Part shown: positions 12,361 to 22,591 of the stretch, one piece after another
Layout of the letters: every line of letters begins with the position of its first letter
How positions within the stretch are numbered: position 1 is the stretch's first letter
DNA from: Plantago ovata
Lineage: Eukaryota > Streptophyta > Magnoliopsida > Lamiales > Plantaginaceae
Assembly (NCBI GenBank): GCA_028274465.1
Contig: CM051456.1
Coordinates: 82,694,753 to 82,758,752 of the forward strand
DNA: 64,000 bases
Direction: 5' to 3'
The notes under the pieces: model-generated
What the model was told of the DNA's origin: nothing
What the model saw: the letters and a program-made list of their open reading frames with translations, nothing else
The model's database searches: none
Translations under genes and position numbers: made by a program

Positions 12361-13001
12361 CCCCAAGGAAATCATGGTTATGATGATATTCAACAATTAC
12401 GAGAACCGACCAATAAATGGGAGAATTCACACTCTCACAATAGCTGGAGGGCCCGTGGGTGGAGACACTCGGAACCAAAGAGAGATCACGGCCGACAACC
12501 TAAGGGTGCGAGACGAAAAGTATGGTCAGGTCACTCCACCAGGTACCAATGTCATCTCATTTGATGATAGTGATATCCCTCTAAGACATGCAGGAGGAGG
12601 AAACATTTACGATCCAAGTGTACCACTGATGACAGTGTTTTTTACACTATCATTCGAGTCTTTTTTCACCAATTTAGCTATCCTCTTGCATGCATTTTAG
12701 TGCATTTTGTTAGAATGGTGTCACGTTTCCATTTCTTTTGTTCTTTTCAGGTTTTAGGTGGAAATCGCGTTTTTGGATGTAAATCATGGCGAAACAATGA
12801 TGTTTTGGTGCAACGAGATCACCCGTGGTGTGTGAAGGAGTACTGAGACGAGTTTCAAGGCCAAAAGACTAAGTTTCGGAGCTCAAAACCGTGCAAGGGG
12901 CCGAAATCGAAGATCCGGAGTAGGAATTTTGCACGGGCCGCGTTCTGCCCGTGCAGGACACACGGCCGCGTCCGCGGCGGACCGCCACGTACGGGGCGCA
13001 C

Positions 13002-14134
13002 TGATGCAACCAAGTTCGTCAGACTCAATTAATCAAATAAATTTGTTATTTAGCCAAAGGCAATTCTCAACTACAACGAAAACCGTAGTGTAGCAGTAGA
13101 ATGACCTCGAGTGTCGTTCTCTAAGGACTATAACTAGCTTTATCAAATCTAATTTAGAATATAAAAATAGCAGACGGAAAAGCAAAGGTTTTTCTAACAG
13201 ATAATGGAGATTGGTGATAGTATGATCCTTCAAAGCATAACGGGTCAATAACTGTTGCAATTATTAAGCACTACGAAGATATAGATACTGACAAGTCAAT
13301 CACTATTGTCCAATTGTGTTCCGTAATTATTCAACACTACGAAGATATAGATATGCATAGGTCGACGAGAATTCACATACTACCACCAACGATAAGTTTA
13401 GCTACTCATAGTTGTCATGCAATCAACAGAAATCATAGAAGAAAACATGTTGAAAGATATATAAAAATAAGTAGAATAAACCGTAAGATACAATGTTACC
13501 GAAGGTTGTCAGTCTCCGAAGAATCGCGATCTTACAAGCTCCAAACTGCTATGAAAAAGTGTCTCCTAAGCTACGAACCCCCAGAACAGGCTCTGGGAAG
13601 TTCCTACCTAAAACTACAGAGAAAGGTGAGAGAATACGTCTGGAAAAGTATGAATTTCGGAGAAAAACTGAGCAACTATATATAGGATTCGAAATAGTGT
13701 GGGGCGAAGGGCCCCACACACCGGGCGATTCGCCCGGTGTGGGGCGATTCGCCCCACGGCCCAGGCGGTTCGCTCGGGAGTTAATTTCACGGAATTCCGC
13801 GTTTTCGACGCGTTTTTTGATTTCTTCCCCTTTTCGGACTCGGTTTCTGACATCTAGTGGCCTTCTAACCTCCAGATTCGACCCCTAGACTCCAAATCCT
13901 ATCCGGAAACCTTTCAGATACTCCAAATAGGCTTCTGGAACACCAATTCCTTGTCAACTTCAATATAATTGCCCGGAAATCCTCGTTTTTCAACCGAAAT
14001 CTGTAAAAATAAAATCTAAAGGGAAACGTGACACTATTCTAATAAAATGCACTAAAATATAGCTAAATTAACACAGAGGATTGCTAAAATAGGTGAAAAA
14101 GACTCAAATGAAAGTGTAAAATACACATTCATCA
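13002..14134 (-). repeat. 3' LTR of the nested gag-only element
   Basis: It is 1133 bp. Compared with the 5' LTR it lacks about 55 bp (position 17462-17516 in that copy) and about 127 bp (17631-17757). The rest aligns closely. It has the terminal TGATGC...ATTCATCA (as read on the plus strand) and a GC-rich array at 13697-13780. Confidence 0.95.
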
Positions 14135-15638
14135 AACTCCCCAAACCGAACCTTTGCTTGTCCTCAAGCAACTAAGCTAGACTCTAATGCAAAAAACAAT
14201 GCAAGACACAAAATGGAGTCTCATGCCAAATAAAATGAACCAATCTACTGAATCTATCAAAAAATATATGAACAAAAACCATATAAATCAAAGTATGAAT
14301 ATAGGTTGAAGAATACCTCGATTGACTTATACACATCCACATAAGCACTTATGTCAAGACAAGATAGTCTCTCATAACATTCTCTATCTTGACCTAGTCA
14401 GTGACGACGTAATGAAGCATGCTAAGATACGAATGGTTGTCCCGTGCCTATGAAACTGAGGACTTACTGTTGTTCACCAAGTTTAAGACTTTCCCACAAA
14501 GAGGTCGAACCACTACTGACTCTCATCAAACGAAGGAGGGTTCCCTATAAAAGATAACACTCCCCTATTCTACCCATCTCTCAAGTAAAGTCTTAAGCTA
14601 TTCACCACTTCCTGAATGGCAGGACAAGGGTGGTCTAGAACAGATGACACTCAAACAAAAAGATAAAAAATAGAAAATTACAACACGATTACGAACATTA
14701 CAATAATTGGAAAATGAAACACAACACTTTGCTAAACTGCTATTTGGCTTTCATTTTTTTTTTTTGGACCCTTCTTTGCTTTTTTGGGGTCTTTTCTTTT
14801 TTTCTTTTTTTTCTTTCCAGTTTCTTTTTTTTTCTTTTTTTTTTTTTCCTGGAATTTTTCTTTCTTTGTTTTCGATTTTTTTTTTAGCCAACAGTAGCAT
14901 GACAAAAAGAGAGAAAATGACTCACACGACTTCCCCAAACCTATTCGAAAGAATAGGTTGGAGTACAAAATTTACGGATAAGGAAAAATAAACTCACGAT
15001 ACGGAAATGAAAAACGAAAACAAGTCTAAAGATGGTGTAACCCCCTCCCCAAACCTATTCGGAAGAATAGGTTATAAACAAAGGATCACACAACCTCACA
15101 CTACCTCTTTCCTAGGCATTTAGCAATCTTAAAGCATGGTGAAGACTTGTTGCCTCTTAGGTACATAATTACTCGGGAAAACAACCATAAGACCCTAACA
15201 TGAATCATCCTATTATAAAGGCCTTCGTGAACCGTAGTAGAGAAAACACCACTAAGTGATGTCGAGACTACCAAGCTTAACTGAGTGCAATACATAAATG
15301 TGAAAAGCCAAGCGAGAAAAACCTCAAACAAATACATAGAGATGAAGCATACGATTAATGTCATAATTAGTTAATCTACCCAATAAAAAAGTTCAAAAAA
15401 TTAGGCAATAAACTCCACATAAAACATGCAAGACTATCCTAGAAAGCGGTAAACGTGCAAATGCAATTAAAAAACAAGACTATCCTACTCAACATCGCAA
15501 AGCCAAATAATACTTAACATCATGGTTCACATCCCATCCTCCTCATGAAACTTAAGCTAGTCCCTAGCAAAAGAGAATGAGTAAATAAAAAGTGATACTA
15601 GATGTTACCGAACGGTTTGGCCTCGATCGACTGAGTAT
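14135..15638 (-). other. 3' non-coding region of the nested gag-only element
   Basis: This is conserved with 45425-46900 of the other Athila-like element. Its left edge, read on the minus strand, is the polypurine tract GGTTTGGGGAGTT (14135-14147). A purine-rich block (14753-14885 as T/C on the plus strand) and two 22-nt perfect hairpins (14938-14959 and 15052-15073) follow. No reading frame is supported. Confidence 0.75.
14938..15073 (-). other. Twin 9-bp hairpins followed by polypurine-like motifs
   Basis: Both hairpins have the stem AACCTATTC/GAATAGGTT with different 4-base loops (GAAA and GGAA on the plus strand). They are 114 bp apart. On the minus strand each runs straight into GGTTTGGGGA, the same core as the polypurine tract at the 3' LTR. 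The same pair with the same spacing recurs at 46220-46241 and 46334-46355. Confidence 0.8.
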
Positions 15639-16085
15639 TCAAGAATGGACTTCTGATTCAAGAGTACCTCCCCACGGTGGCCGCCATTCTCTTGGTCCGA
15701 TGTAGCAAAGAGACCTAGGAAGCTTGAAAGATCTCACCATGGTGAATGGACTGGTTTGCTTTGCAGGCATATCCAATAAAGACTTCATCAATAGGAGGAA
15801 ATTCACTTTGACTTCATCGAGGTGCTTGTTTAGTGGTGGCTCCTGTGTATCTTGCTTGTCAAGATTTCCACCTCGGAGGAGTAGATTCACCTCTTTGTAC
15901 TCAAGAACCACAGTAGTAACGGAAGGAAGTGGCTTTGGATTGATACGAATGTCTGTGAGTAAAGAAACAGGGGAGCTGGGGTCGTCCAGCTCACTGGTAA
16001 TGGGAGGCGGTTCTCCCCCCATGCTGGGCGACTCGCCCCCCACCTCCAGGGGGACGTCGCCTTCCAATCCTTTCTCCTCTTCAAG
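15639..16085 (-). CDS. In-frame extension of the gag-like frame after TAA
   Basis: Directly after the TAA that ends the gag-like frame, the same frame stays open for about 149 codons: LEEEKGLEGDVPLEVGGESP, then LPSVTTVVLEYKEVN and LLMKSLLDMPAKQ. It may be the old C-terminus of gag, cut by a nonsense mutation, or be read by stop suppression. A GC-rich hairpin cluster (16008-16066) lies inside it and encodes the Gly/Pro/Glu-rich start. I do not recognise a domain. Confidence 0.5.
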   Translation of the reverse strand, partial: LEEEKGLEGDVPLEVGGESPSMGGEPPPITSELDDPSSPVSLLTDIRINPKPLPSVTTVVLEYKEVNLLLRGGNLDKQDTQEPPLNKHLDEVKVNFLLLMKSLLDMPAKQTSPFTMVRSFKLPRSLCYIGPREWRPPWGGTLESEVHS

Positions 16086-16967
16086 TTATCGAACCTCTTC
16101 TACTTCAGCACAATTCAACAAGCTGAATTCCTCCGTAAGATGCTCAGTTACTTCAACTTCTTCAACAACTTTTGCTATACGAAGGTCATCTTCAACTTGC
16201 TCGGCATGTGCATCTTCCTCACTGATTTCTTCGGCTTCAAAATACTCCTCGGATGAACTTCCTGCTTCACCTCGATCTACTTCCTTTGCGGTGATGTGAA
16301 TTGTTATGACCTCATCGGATTGTGTTGAACCTCTGGCGTACTTACGGAGGACTTCTTCTGCCTCGTCGACTGTACATTCTCCCAGACCGCCGCTCAACCT
16401 ATCCACTCTAAGTCGTTCCTCTTCACGAAGTCCACCAACGAAGCACCAAATCAACTCCCCATCTTCGAAACGGTGATGGGGGCACTCACGTTTATACAGC
16501 TCAAAACGTTCGTAGGCGTCACAAAACTGCTCATACTCTCCTTGCTCGAAATATTGGATCCTATCACGTAAGGCAATTGTCTCATGATAGGGCATGAACC
16601 GCGCAAAGAACTCCTCTACTACTTGGCCCCAAGTTTTCAGCGATCCTGGTTCTAACCTTGCAATCCAACGCCTCGGCTCATACCCCAGAGTAAAAGAAAA
16701 TAATTTCCTGCACAATTGGTCCTTAGTAAACCCTTCTGCTGGAATTCTTTCTATTTCATTCTCATAGGATCGAATGAAACTCCATGGGTCCATCCCTACT
16801 CCATCTTCGTACCTTGGTAAGTACCTTACCATGGACTCCGTCACCTCATACCTCCTTAAATCATCTTCCAGGTATACGGAAGATCCTCTCCTCACCTGCG
16901 AGAATTGGGGTGTCATGCGAGCGCGCATGGACATCATATCTGTATTTCTGTAGTAAGAGCAACTCAA
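16086..16967 (-). CDS. Gag-like protein of the nested element, 293 aa
   Basis: It starts at ATG 16967, about 225 bp downstream of the primer site. Residues 60-210 have the retrotransposon gag pattern: GMDPWSFIRSYENEIER, GYEPRRWIARLEPGSLKTW, EEFFARFMPYHETIALRDRI and CDAYERFELYKRECPHHRF. The C-terminal third is very acidic. There is no zinc knuckle. The frame is clean to TAA at 16086-16088, and beyond it the same frame stays open to 15639. It resembles Athila gag proteins but differs clearly from the gag at 50263-51057. Confidence 0.85.
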   Translation of the reverse strand: MSCSYYRNTDMMSMRARMTPQFSQVRRGSSVYLEDDLRRYEVTESMVRYLPRYEDGVGMDPWSFIRSYENEIERIPAEGFTKDQLCRKLFSFTLGYEPRRWIARLEPGSLKTWGQVVEEFFARFMPYHETIALRDRIQYFEQGEYEQFCDAYERFELYKRECPHHRFEDGELIWCFVGGLREEERLRVDRLSGGLGECTVDEAEEVLRKYARGSTQSDEVITIHITAKEVDRGEAGSSSEEYFEAEEISEEDAHAEQVEDDLRIAKVVEEVEVTEHLTEEFSLLNCAEVEEVR

Positions 16968-17190
16968 AACTAAAAATTAGTTCTATTAGCGTAATCAAAC
17001 ACAATATCACCAAAAATTTCGAGAGCACAAACACGCAAGGTAACCAAGATCAGATTAGATGAATTTACTGAAGAAGATAGGAGGAAAGAAATAGGGTAAG
17101 AAAGTGAAATTTCTGAGAGACAATCCAAGAGCTGTTCTGGGGCTTGAATGCTGAAAATATAAACAAATTAAACAGAAAAAAGGAGTATAG

Positions 17191-17208
17191 TCCCCGGCAA
17201 CGGTGCCA
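17191..17208 (-). other. Primer-binding site, tRNA-Asp type
   Basis: Read on the minus strand it is TGGCACCGTTGCCGGGGA, three bases from the 5' LTR. Except for one base it is complementary to the 3' end of plant tRNA-Asp(GUC), which ends ccccggcaacggcgcca. Confidence 0.85.
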
Positions 17209-17211
17209 ATT

Positions 17212-18523
17212 TGATGCAACCAAGTTTGTCAGACTCAATTAATCAAATAAATTTGTTATTTAGCCAAAGGCAATTCTCAACTACAACGAAAACCGTAGTG
17301 TAGCAGTAGAATGACCTCGAGTGTCGTTCTCTAAGGACTATAACTAGCTTTATCAAATTTAATTTAGAATATAAAAACAGCAGACGGAAAAGCAAAGGTT
17401 TTTCTAACAGATAATGGAGATTGGTGATAGTATGATCCTTCAAAGCATAACGGGTCAATAATCATGCGAAAATTCCTCGGTCTTGCATGGAGATCTTTGA
17501 TCAATCGATTGTCCTGTTGCAATTATTAAGCACTACGAAGATATAGATACTGACAAGTCAATCACTATTGTCCAATTGTGTTCCGTAATTATTCAACACT
17601 ACGAAGATATAGATATGCATAGGTCGACGAGGGTCCGATTGTGCATAATAATTAATCAACATACGAGGATTTAGGCTGAGCCTGATCAACGAAATAAAGC
17701 AATGACACGGAGTATAATGCGCGATATAGCCATTAGCATGATTATCTTCCCTTCGCTAAGAATTCACATACTACCACCAACGATAAGTTTAGCTACTCAT
17801 AGTTGTCATGCAATCAACATAAATCATAGAAGAAAACATGTTGAAAGATATATAAAAATAAGTAGAATAAACCATAAGATACAATGTTACCGAAGGTTGT
17901 CAGTCTCCGAAGAATCGCGATCTTACAAGCTCCAAACTGCTATGAAAGAGTGTCTCCTAAGCTACGAACCCCTAGAACAGGCTCTGGGAAGTTCCTACCT
18001 AAAACTACAGAGAAAGGTGAGAGAATAGGTCTGGAAAAGTATGAATTTCGGAGAAAAACTAAGCAACTATATATAGGCTTCGAAATAGTGTGGGGCGAAG
18101 GGCCCCACACACCGGGCGATTCGCCCGGTGTGGGGCGATTCGCCCCACGTCCCGGGCGGTTCGTCCGGGAGTAAATTTCGCGGAATTCCGCGTTTTCGAC
18201 GCGTTTTTGGTGTTCTTCCCCTTTCCGGACTCGGTTTCTGACTTCTAGTGGCCTTCTAACCTCCAGATTCGACCCCTAGACTCCAAATCCTATCCGGAAA
18301 CCTTCAGATACTCCAAATAGGCTTCTGGAACACCAATTCCTTGTCAACTTCAATATAATTGCCCGGAAATCCTCGTTTTTCAACCAAAACCTGTAAAATA
18401 AAATCTAAAGGGAAACGTGACACTATTCTAATAAAATGCACTAAAATATAGCTAAATTAACATAGAGGATAGCTAAAATAGGTGAAAAAAACACAAATGA
18501 AAGTGTAAAATACACATTCATCA
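17212..18523 (-). repeat. 5' LTR of the nested gag-only element
   Basis: It is 1312 bp and full length for the family. Its GC-rich hairpin array at 18088-18172 stands next to the TATA box (tatatatag, about 18068-18076 on the plus strand, also a TATA when read on the minus strand). Confidence 0.95.
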
Positions 18524-19875
18524 CGCACCGCCGGGTGCCTTCCGACACCAACTATATATATTTCAAAAATCTGCGAATTTTCTTATCTTTCATCATTATT
18601 TTACAGACTTAAAACCCTAGAGTTTGTTCTGGGTATATTTTCTCTTAGAACCTTTGTATCTTAGCAAATTTGGAGCTAGAGGAGAGATTTGGACACCGTT
18701 TTATCTCACCTTGCTAGATCTTTGTAAGTTTTAGCAATTCACCGGAGATTGACAACCTTTGGTGGTAACTTTGTATCTCACAATTTTTCTATTTATCTTT
18801 CAATTCAACATGTTTTCATTCATTATTGCTTCGATTATGATTGTTGATTGTGTTATTGATATGAGTAGCTAAGCATCTAGTTGGTGATAGTATGTGAATT
18901 CGTAGCTAGGGTTCGTATTATGCATGATTGAGTTTCTGAGTCTTTTACTTGTTTAATTGTCTTAATTTGATTCTTTGATCCGACTAAGTCATATATCTTC
19001 ATAGAAAAGTGTTAGAAACACTAGGACAATTCAAGATCATCGATTCGATTATATATAATTTGCAAGTACTGCTTGAACTAAGACTGACAACCTTAGCCAT
19101 GTATTAGTATAGATAGGAAGCTTTCAAAATACACGTCTACAAATCTGTCTTTGGTGTTTGTAAATCGAATTACTTTTAAGGCAGTACGAGTTGCACTTTC
19201 ATGCATAATTAGAACTTGATGCTTAGAACGAGCATACTATCACCAGCTTTCTCCATATATTGTTAAGTCGAATTAATATAAATTTGTTTTCTGAAATTAT
19301 ATTTAGTTATTTAGTTAAAGCTAGTTTAGTCCCTAGAGATCGACACTCGAGGTCATCTTACCTCTACACTACGTGTTTTGTGTAGTTGTGAGTTGCCCTT
19401 TGGCTTTCAAACAAATTTATTTGATTGTTCGAGTCTGACAATCTCGTTCATCAACCACTGGTACTCGCTCTCGACGTACAATCTTACAAGCTGGGGAGAA
19501 TTCTGGTAGACACCGGGTGTTCAGCCAATTTGATCTTTACGGGCACTCTGAAGCGGATGCGCATGAACCCGAAAGAAGGTCTTAGAGAAGTCAGAAGTGC
19601 TCTAGTAGGCTTCGGAGGACCGCCCATCATGCCTTTGGGAAGCATCACTTTGACAGTTTCAATGGGAACTGCCCCTCGGAGAGTTACGCACCACGTCCCC
19701 TTCGTGGTCGTAGACATGCCCTTCGATTACTTCGCGGTCATTGGAAGACCAGCCTTAGCGCAATTTCAGGCCGTAGTGTCCACAGTTCACAACAAACTGA
19801 AGTTCCACACATTGATGGAAACGGGACAAGAAGTTGGGAATATCAGGGAAGCATGGGACTGCTACATCATGTCGA

Positions 19876-21083
19876 TGATGAACGTGTATTTTACACTTTC
19901 ATTCGAGTCTTTTTCACAAATTTATCTATCCTCTAGGTTAATTTAGCTTATATTTTAGTGCATTTTATTAGAATAGTGTCACGTTTCCCTTTTCTTTGCA
20001 TTTTTCAGGTTTTAGGTAAAAAATGTATTTTTATGGGCAATATTGATGAAGAGGACGAAGTTTTGGTGTTTCGAGAACATTCGTGGTGTATCTAGAAGGT
20101 TCCGGATGAGATTTGAGGCCTAGGGGACGGGTTCCAAGACTTAAAGGTAACTAGAAGGCAAAATCCGAGTCCGAAAAGGAAAAGAAGACCAAAATCTCGC
20201 TCCCACCGACTGGATGTCCCAGGCGAACTGCCTGGGACGTGGGGCAAATTGCCCCGCACCAGGCGAACCGCCTGGCACCGGGGGCGGTTCGCCCGAGAGG
20301 ATTCGTCAGCTATATATATCTTTGCCTATTTTTTACGTTTTTCATACCTTTTCACCTTATTTTGAGAGACAAATTCTCCAGAGCCTGTTTTGGGCATTAT
20401 TAGCATAGAAGACTCTTTTTCTTATTGATTTGGAAGCTTTAGCATAGAGATTGGACATCTTTGATTTTCGATTCTTGCTTGTGAGTTAGCAATTCATCGG
20501 AGATTGACAACCTTCGTTGGTAACTTGTATCTCACGATTTTTCTGCTTTTATTTATTTCATTCTACATGTTTTCATTCAATCTTGCTTTGATTCTTGTTG
20601 ATTGCAATTTATCTGTGAGTAGCTAAATCTATCGTTTGTGATAGTATGTGATTTCTTAGCTAGGGTTCTTGATTATGCATGAGTGGCTTCGCGCGTTTAA
20701 GACTTGATTTATTGTTTTATTTCTTTGATCTATCTAAGCCATCTATCTTCGTAGTGTTGAATTGAAAGGAACACATAGGACAATTCATGATCATAGATCT
20801 CTATAAAAACTTCAAGTACTTCATGCATGATTATTACCCGTTGCTTTGAATGATCATACTATCACTAACTTCCATCATATTGATAAGAAAAATTTGTGCT
20901 TTGCTTGATTCCTGATTTATAGTTTAAGTTAAATTAGATAAAGCTAGTTATAGTCCTTGGAGATCGACACTCGAGGTTATTTTACTTCTACACTATGTGC
21001 CTTGGTTTTCGTTGTAGTTGTGAATTGCCTTTGGCTAAAAACAAATTTATTTGATTAAATGAGTCTGACAATCTCGTTCATCA
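19876..21083 (+). mobile_element. Solo LTR of the Athila-like family, 1208 bp
   Basis: It starts TGATGAACGTG and ends ...TCGTTCATCA, with an exact target duplication GTCGA at 19871-19875 and 21084-21088. A GC-rich hairpin array at 20205-20298 lies directly before the TATA box (tatatata, about 20311-20318). It is a product of LTR-LTR recombination, inserted between the Tat protease and reverse transcriptase. Confidence 0.95.
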
Positions 21084-22580
21084 GTCGACTAAAATGACTT
21101 CCAACGTGGCCATTGGGGAAGTGGGAACTAGTCAAGACAAGGATGATCAACCCTTTGTCCATCATGCTCTGCATCGCTTTTACGCGGTGCAACGTTCCAA
21201 GAGGAAGTCCAAAAAGCCAAGTCCAACCAAAAGGCGAAGAAGAGCTGCTCAAAGGCAAGCAAAGGAAAGCCTAGTAGGGGAAGTAAAGGAGTTAGAAGAG
21301 TAATACCTCCGGTACCACCAACATCAAAAAAGAAAAAGTTTTTCGATGAAAACAAAATAGAAGCAACGGAAACACTCGAAGAAGTCCAAGTGGTCGAAGG
21401 AAACCCTGATAAAGTTACCAAAATCGGAACGGAGATGACCACGGAAGTGAGAATGAGAATTATCCAATGCTTGAAGGATAACAATGACGTCTTCGCATGG
21501 AGCACTAAGGATTGAAAAGGTATTGATCCAAGGGTGGTCGTTCACCGTCTGAATGTTGATCCTTCGGTCACTCACATTCGAGAAAAGAGAAGAGATTTCA
21601 GTGCCGAAGACAACACTATCATTGAAGCCGAAGTGCAAAGACTACTCAAAGCAGGTCACATCAAAGAAGTGAGATACTCCGACTGGGTTTGCAATGTAGT
21701 CCTGGTAGAGAAAGGGCCGGGCAAATGGAGAATGTGCAACAACTTCACTCGGCTCAATAAATTTTGCCTGAAGGATCCTTATCCGCTACCTCGGATTGAC
21801 CAGTTAGTCGATTCCACAGCAGGGTGTGCACTTCTATGTTTCATGGATGCGTACCAAGGGTTTTATCAGATCAAGATGGCCAAAGATGATATACCCAAAA
21901 CCGCGTCCTTCGCAAACGGTAATGTTTACTGTTTCAACATGATGCCCTTTGGTCTCAAAAATGCGAGAGTGACCTACCAGAGATTGGTCAACAAAATGTT
22001 CAAAGAAGAAATTGGAAAAACCATGGAAGTGTATGTCGACGACATGCTCATCAAGAGAAAGACCGAAGAGCAACATGTCGAATACTTGACCAAGTGCTTC
22101 TCTATCTTGAGAAAGTACGGAATGAAGCTCAATCCGGCAAAGTGCACATTCGGTGTCAAAGGAGGAAAGTTCCTCGGGTACATGGTGACTGAAAGAGGGA
22201 TCGAGGCGAACCCGAAAAAGATCAAAGCCATCCTAGATCTCCCACATCCCCAAAGTTTGAACGAAGTGCAAGAGCTGCTCCGAAAAAAATTGATCCCCTT
22301 GAGTAGATTCATCTCGAGATCGGCGGAGAGGAACCTTCCGTTTTTCAAAGTTCTACGGAAGAGCAACCACTTCGAATGGACTAAAGACTGCGAGGAGGAT
22401 TTCGAGAAGCTCAAGGAATACTTACTCTCTCCACCACTCTTATCAAAAGCCATGGAGGGAGAGACACTCTACCTATACCTTGCCGCTACGGTAGAGGCAA
22501 TAAGCTTAGTCCTAGTCCGCATTCTAGGGAACGACCACTTACCCATGTATTACTTGAGAAAAGTACTCGCTGGATATTGA
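21084..22580 (+). pseudogene. Tat reverse transcriptase
   Basis: After the second solo LTR the frame continues through a basic linker (21084-21533, with stops near 21301 and 21515) into the polymerase domain. Motifs are KWRMCNNFTRLNKFCLKDPYPLP, the palm motif FMDAYQGFYQI, FGLKNARVTYQR and the catalytic YVDDM (about 22030-22047). The usual glycine in the KNAGATYQR motif is replaced. A TGA ends the frame at 22578-22580, and the text continues in another frame into the RNase H connection. The family's function is copying element RNA to DNA. Confidence 0.9.
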
Positions 22581-22591
22581 ACGACTAGCAT

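Larger units (their letters stand above)
13002..18523 (-). mobile_element. Complete Athila-like element with gag only, 5.5 kb
   Basis: LTRs lie at 17212-18523 (5') and 13002-14134 (3'), with an exact target duplication CGCAC at 12997-13001 and 18524-18528. The primer-binding site and polypurine tract are present at the correct edges. The internal 3.1 kb encodes a gag-like protein but no protease, polymerase or integrase, so the element must have used proteins from a relative. It is inserted in the GC-rich hairpin zone of the older solo LTR. Confidence 0.95.
12627..19453 (+). mobile_element. Solo LTR of the Athila-like family, split by a nested element
   Basis: It starts TGATGACAGTG and ends ...TCGTTCATCA, with an exact 5-bp target duplication ACCAC at 12622-12626 and 19454-19458. 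The LTR halves are 12627-13001 and 18524-19453, about 1.3 kb in total. It is inserted in the Tat protease region. It belongs to the same LTR family as 44115-45424 but in the opposite orientation. Confidence 0.95.
12374..19840 (+). pseudogene. Tat protease region, split by a solo LTR
   Basis: The left part (12374-12626) is the pre-protease linker (HAGGGNIYDPSVPL). The coding frame resumes at 19459 after the 6.8-kb insertion and contains the aspartic protease motif ILVDTGCSANLIF (about 19500-19540) and FAVIGRPALAQF. The insertion lies only about 15 codons before the catalytic DTG. The protein would process Gag-Pol. Its single DTG per chain is normal for retroelement proteases, which act as dimers. 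It is inactivated here. Confidence 0.85.

Noticed and set aside
13493-13888. A 131-codon frame through the GC-rich hairpin array
   Set aside because: The Pro/Gly/Arg-rich text comes from translating the inverted repeats. No start or codon pattern supports it.
14732-14968. Lys-rich minus-strand frame over the purine block (also 45943-46197)
   Set aside because: It is a low-complexity translation of an A/G-rich tract in non-coding 3' sequence.
15724-16299. A 191-codon plus-strand frame opposite the gag-like gene
   Set aside because: It is a Ser-rich shadow of the real minus-strand frame with its Glu-rich C-terminus.
20205-20298. Possible CRISPR-like array of short repeats
   Set aside because: Units are adjacent inverted repeats without regular spacers, in a plant LTR; no cas-type genes exist.
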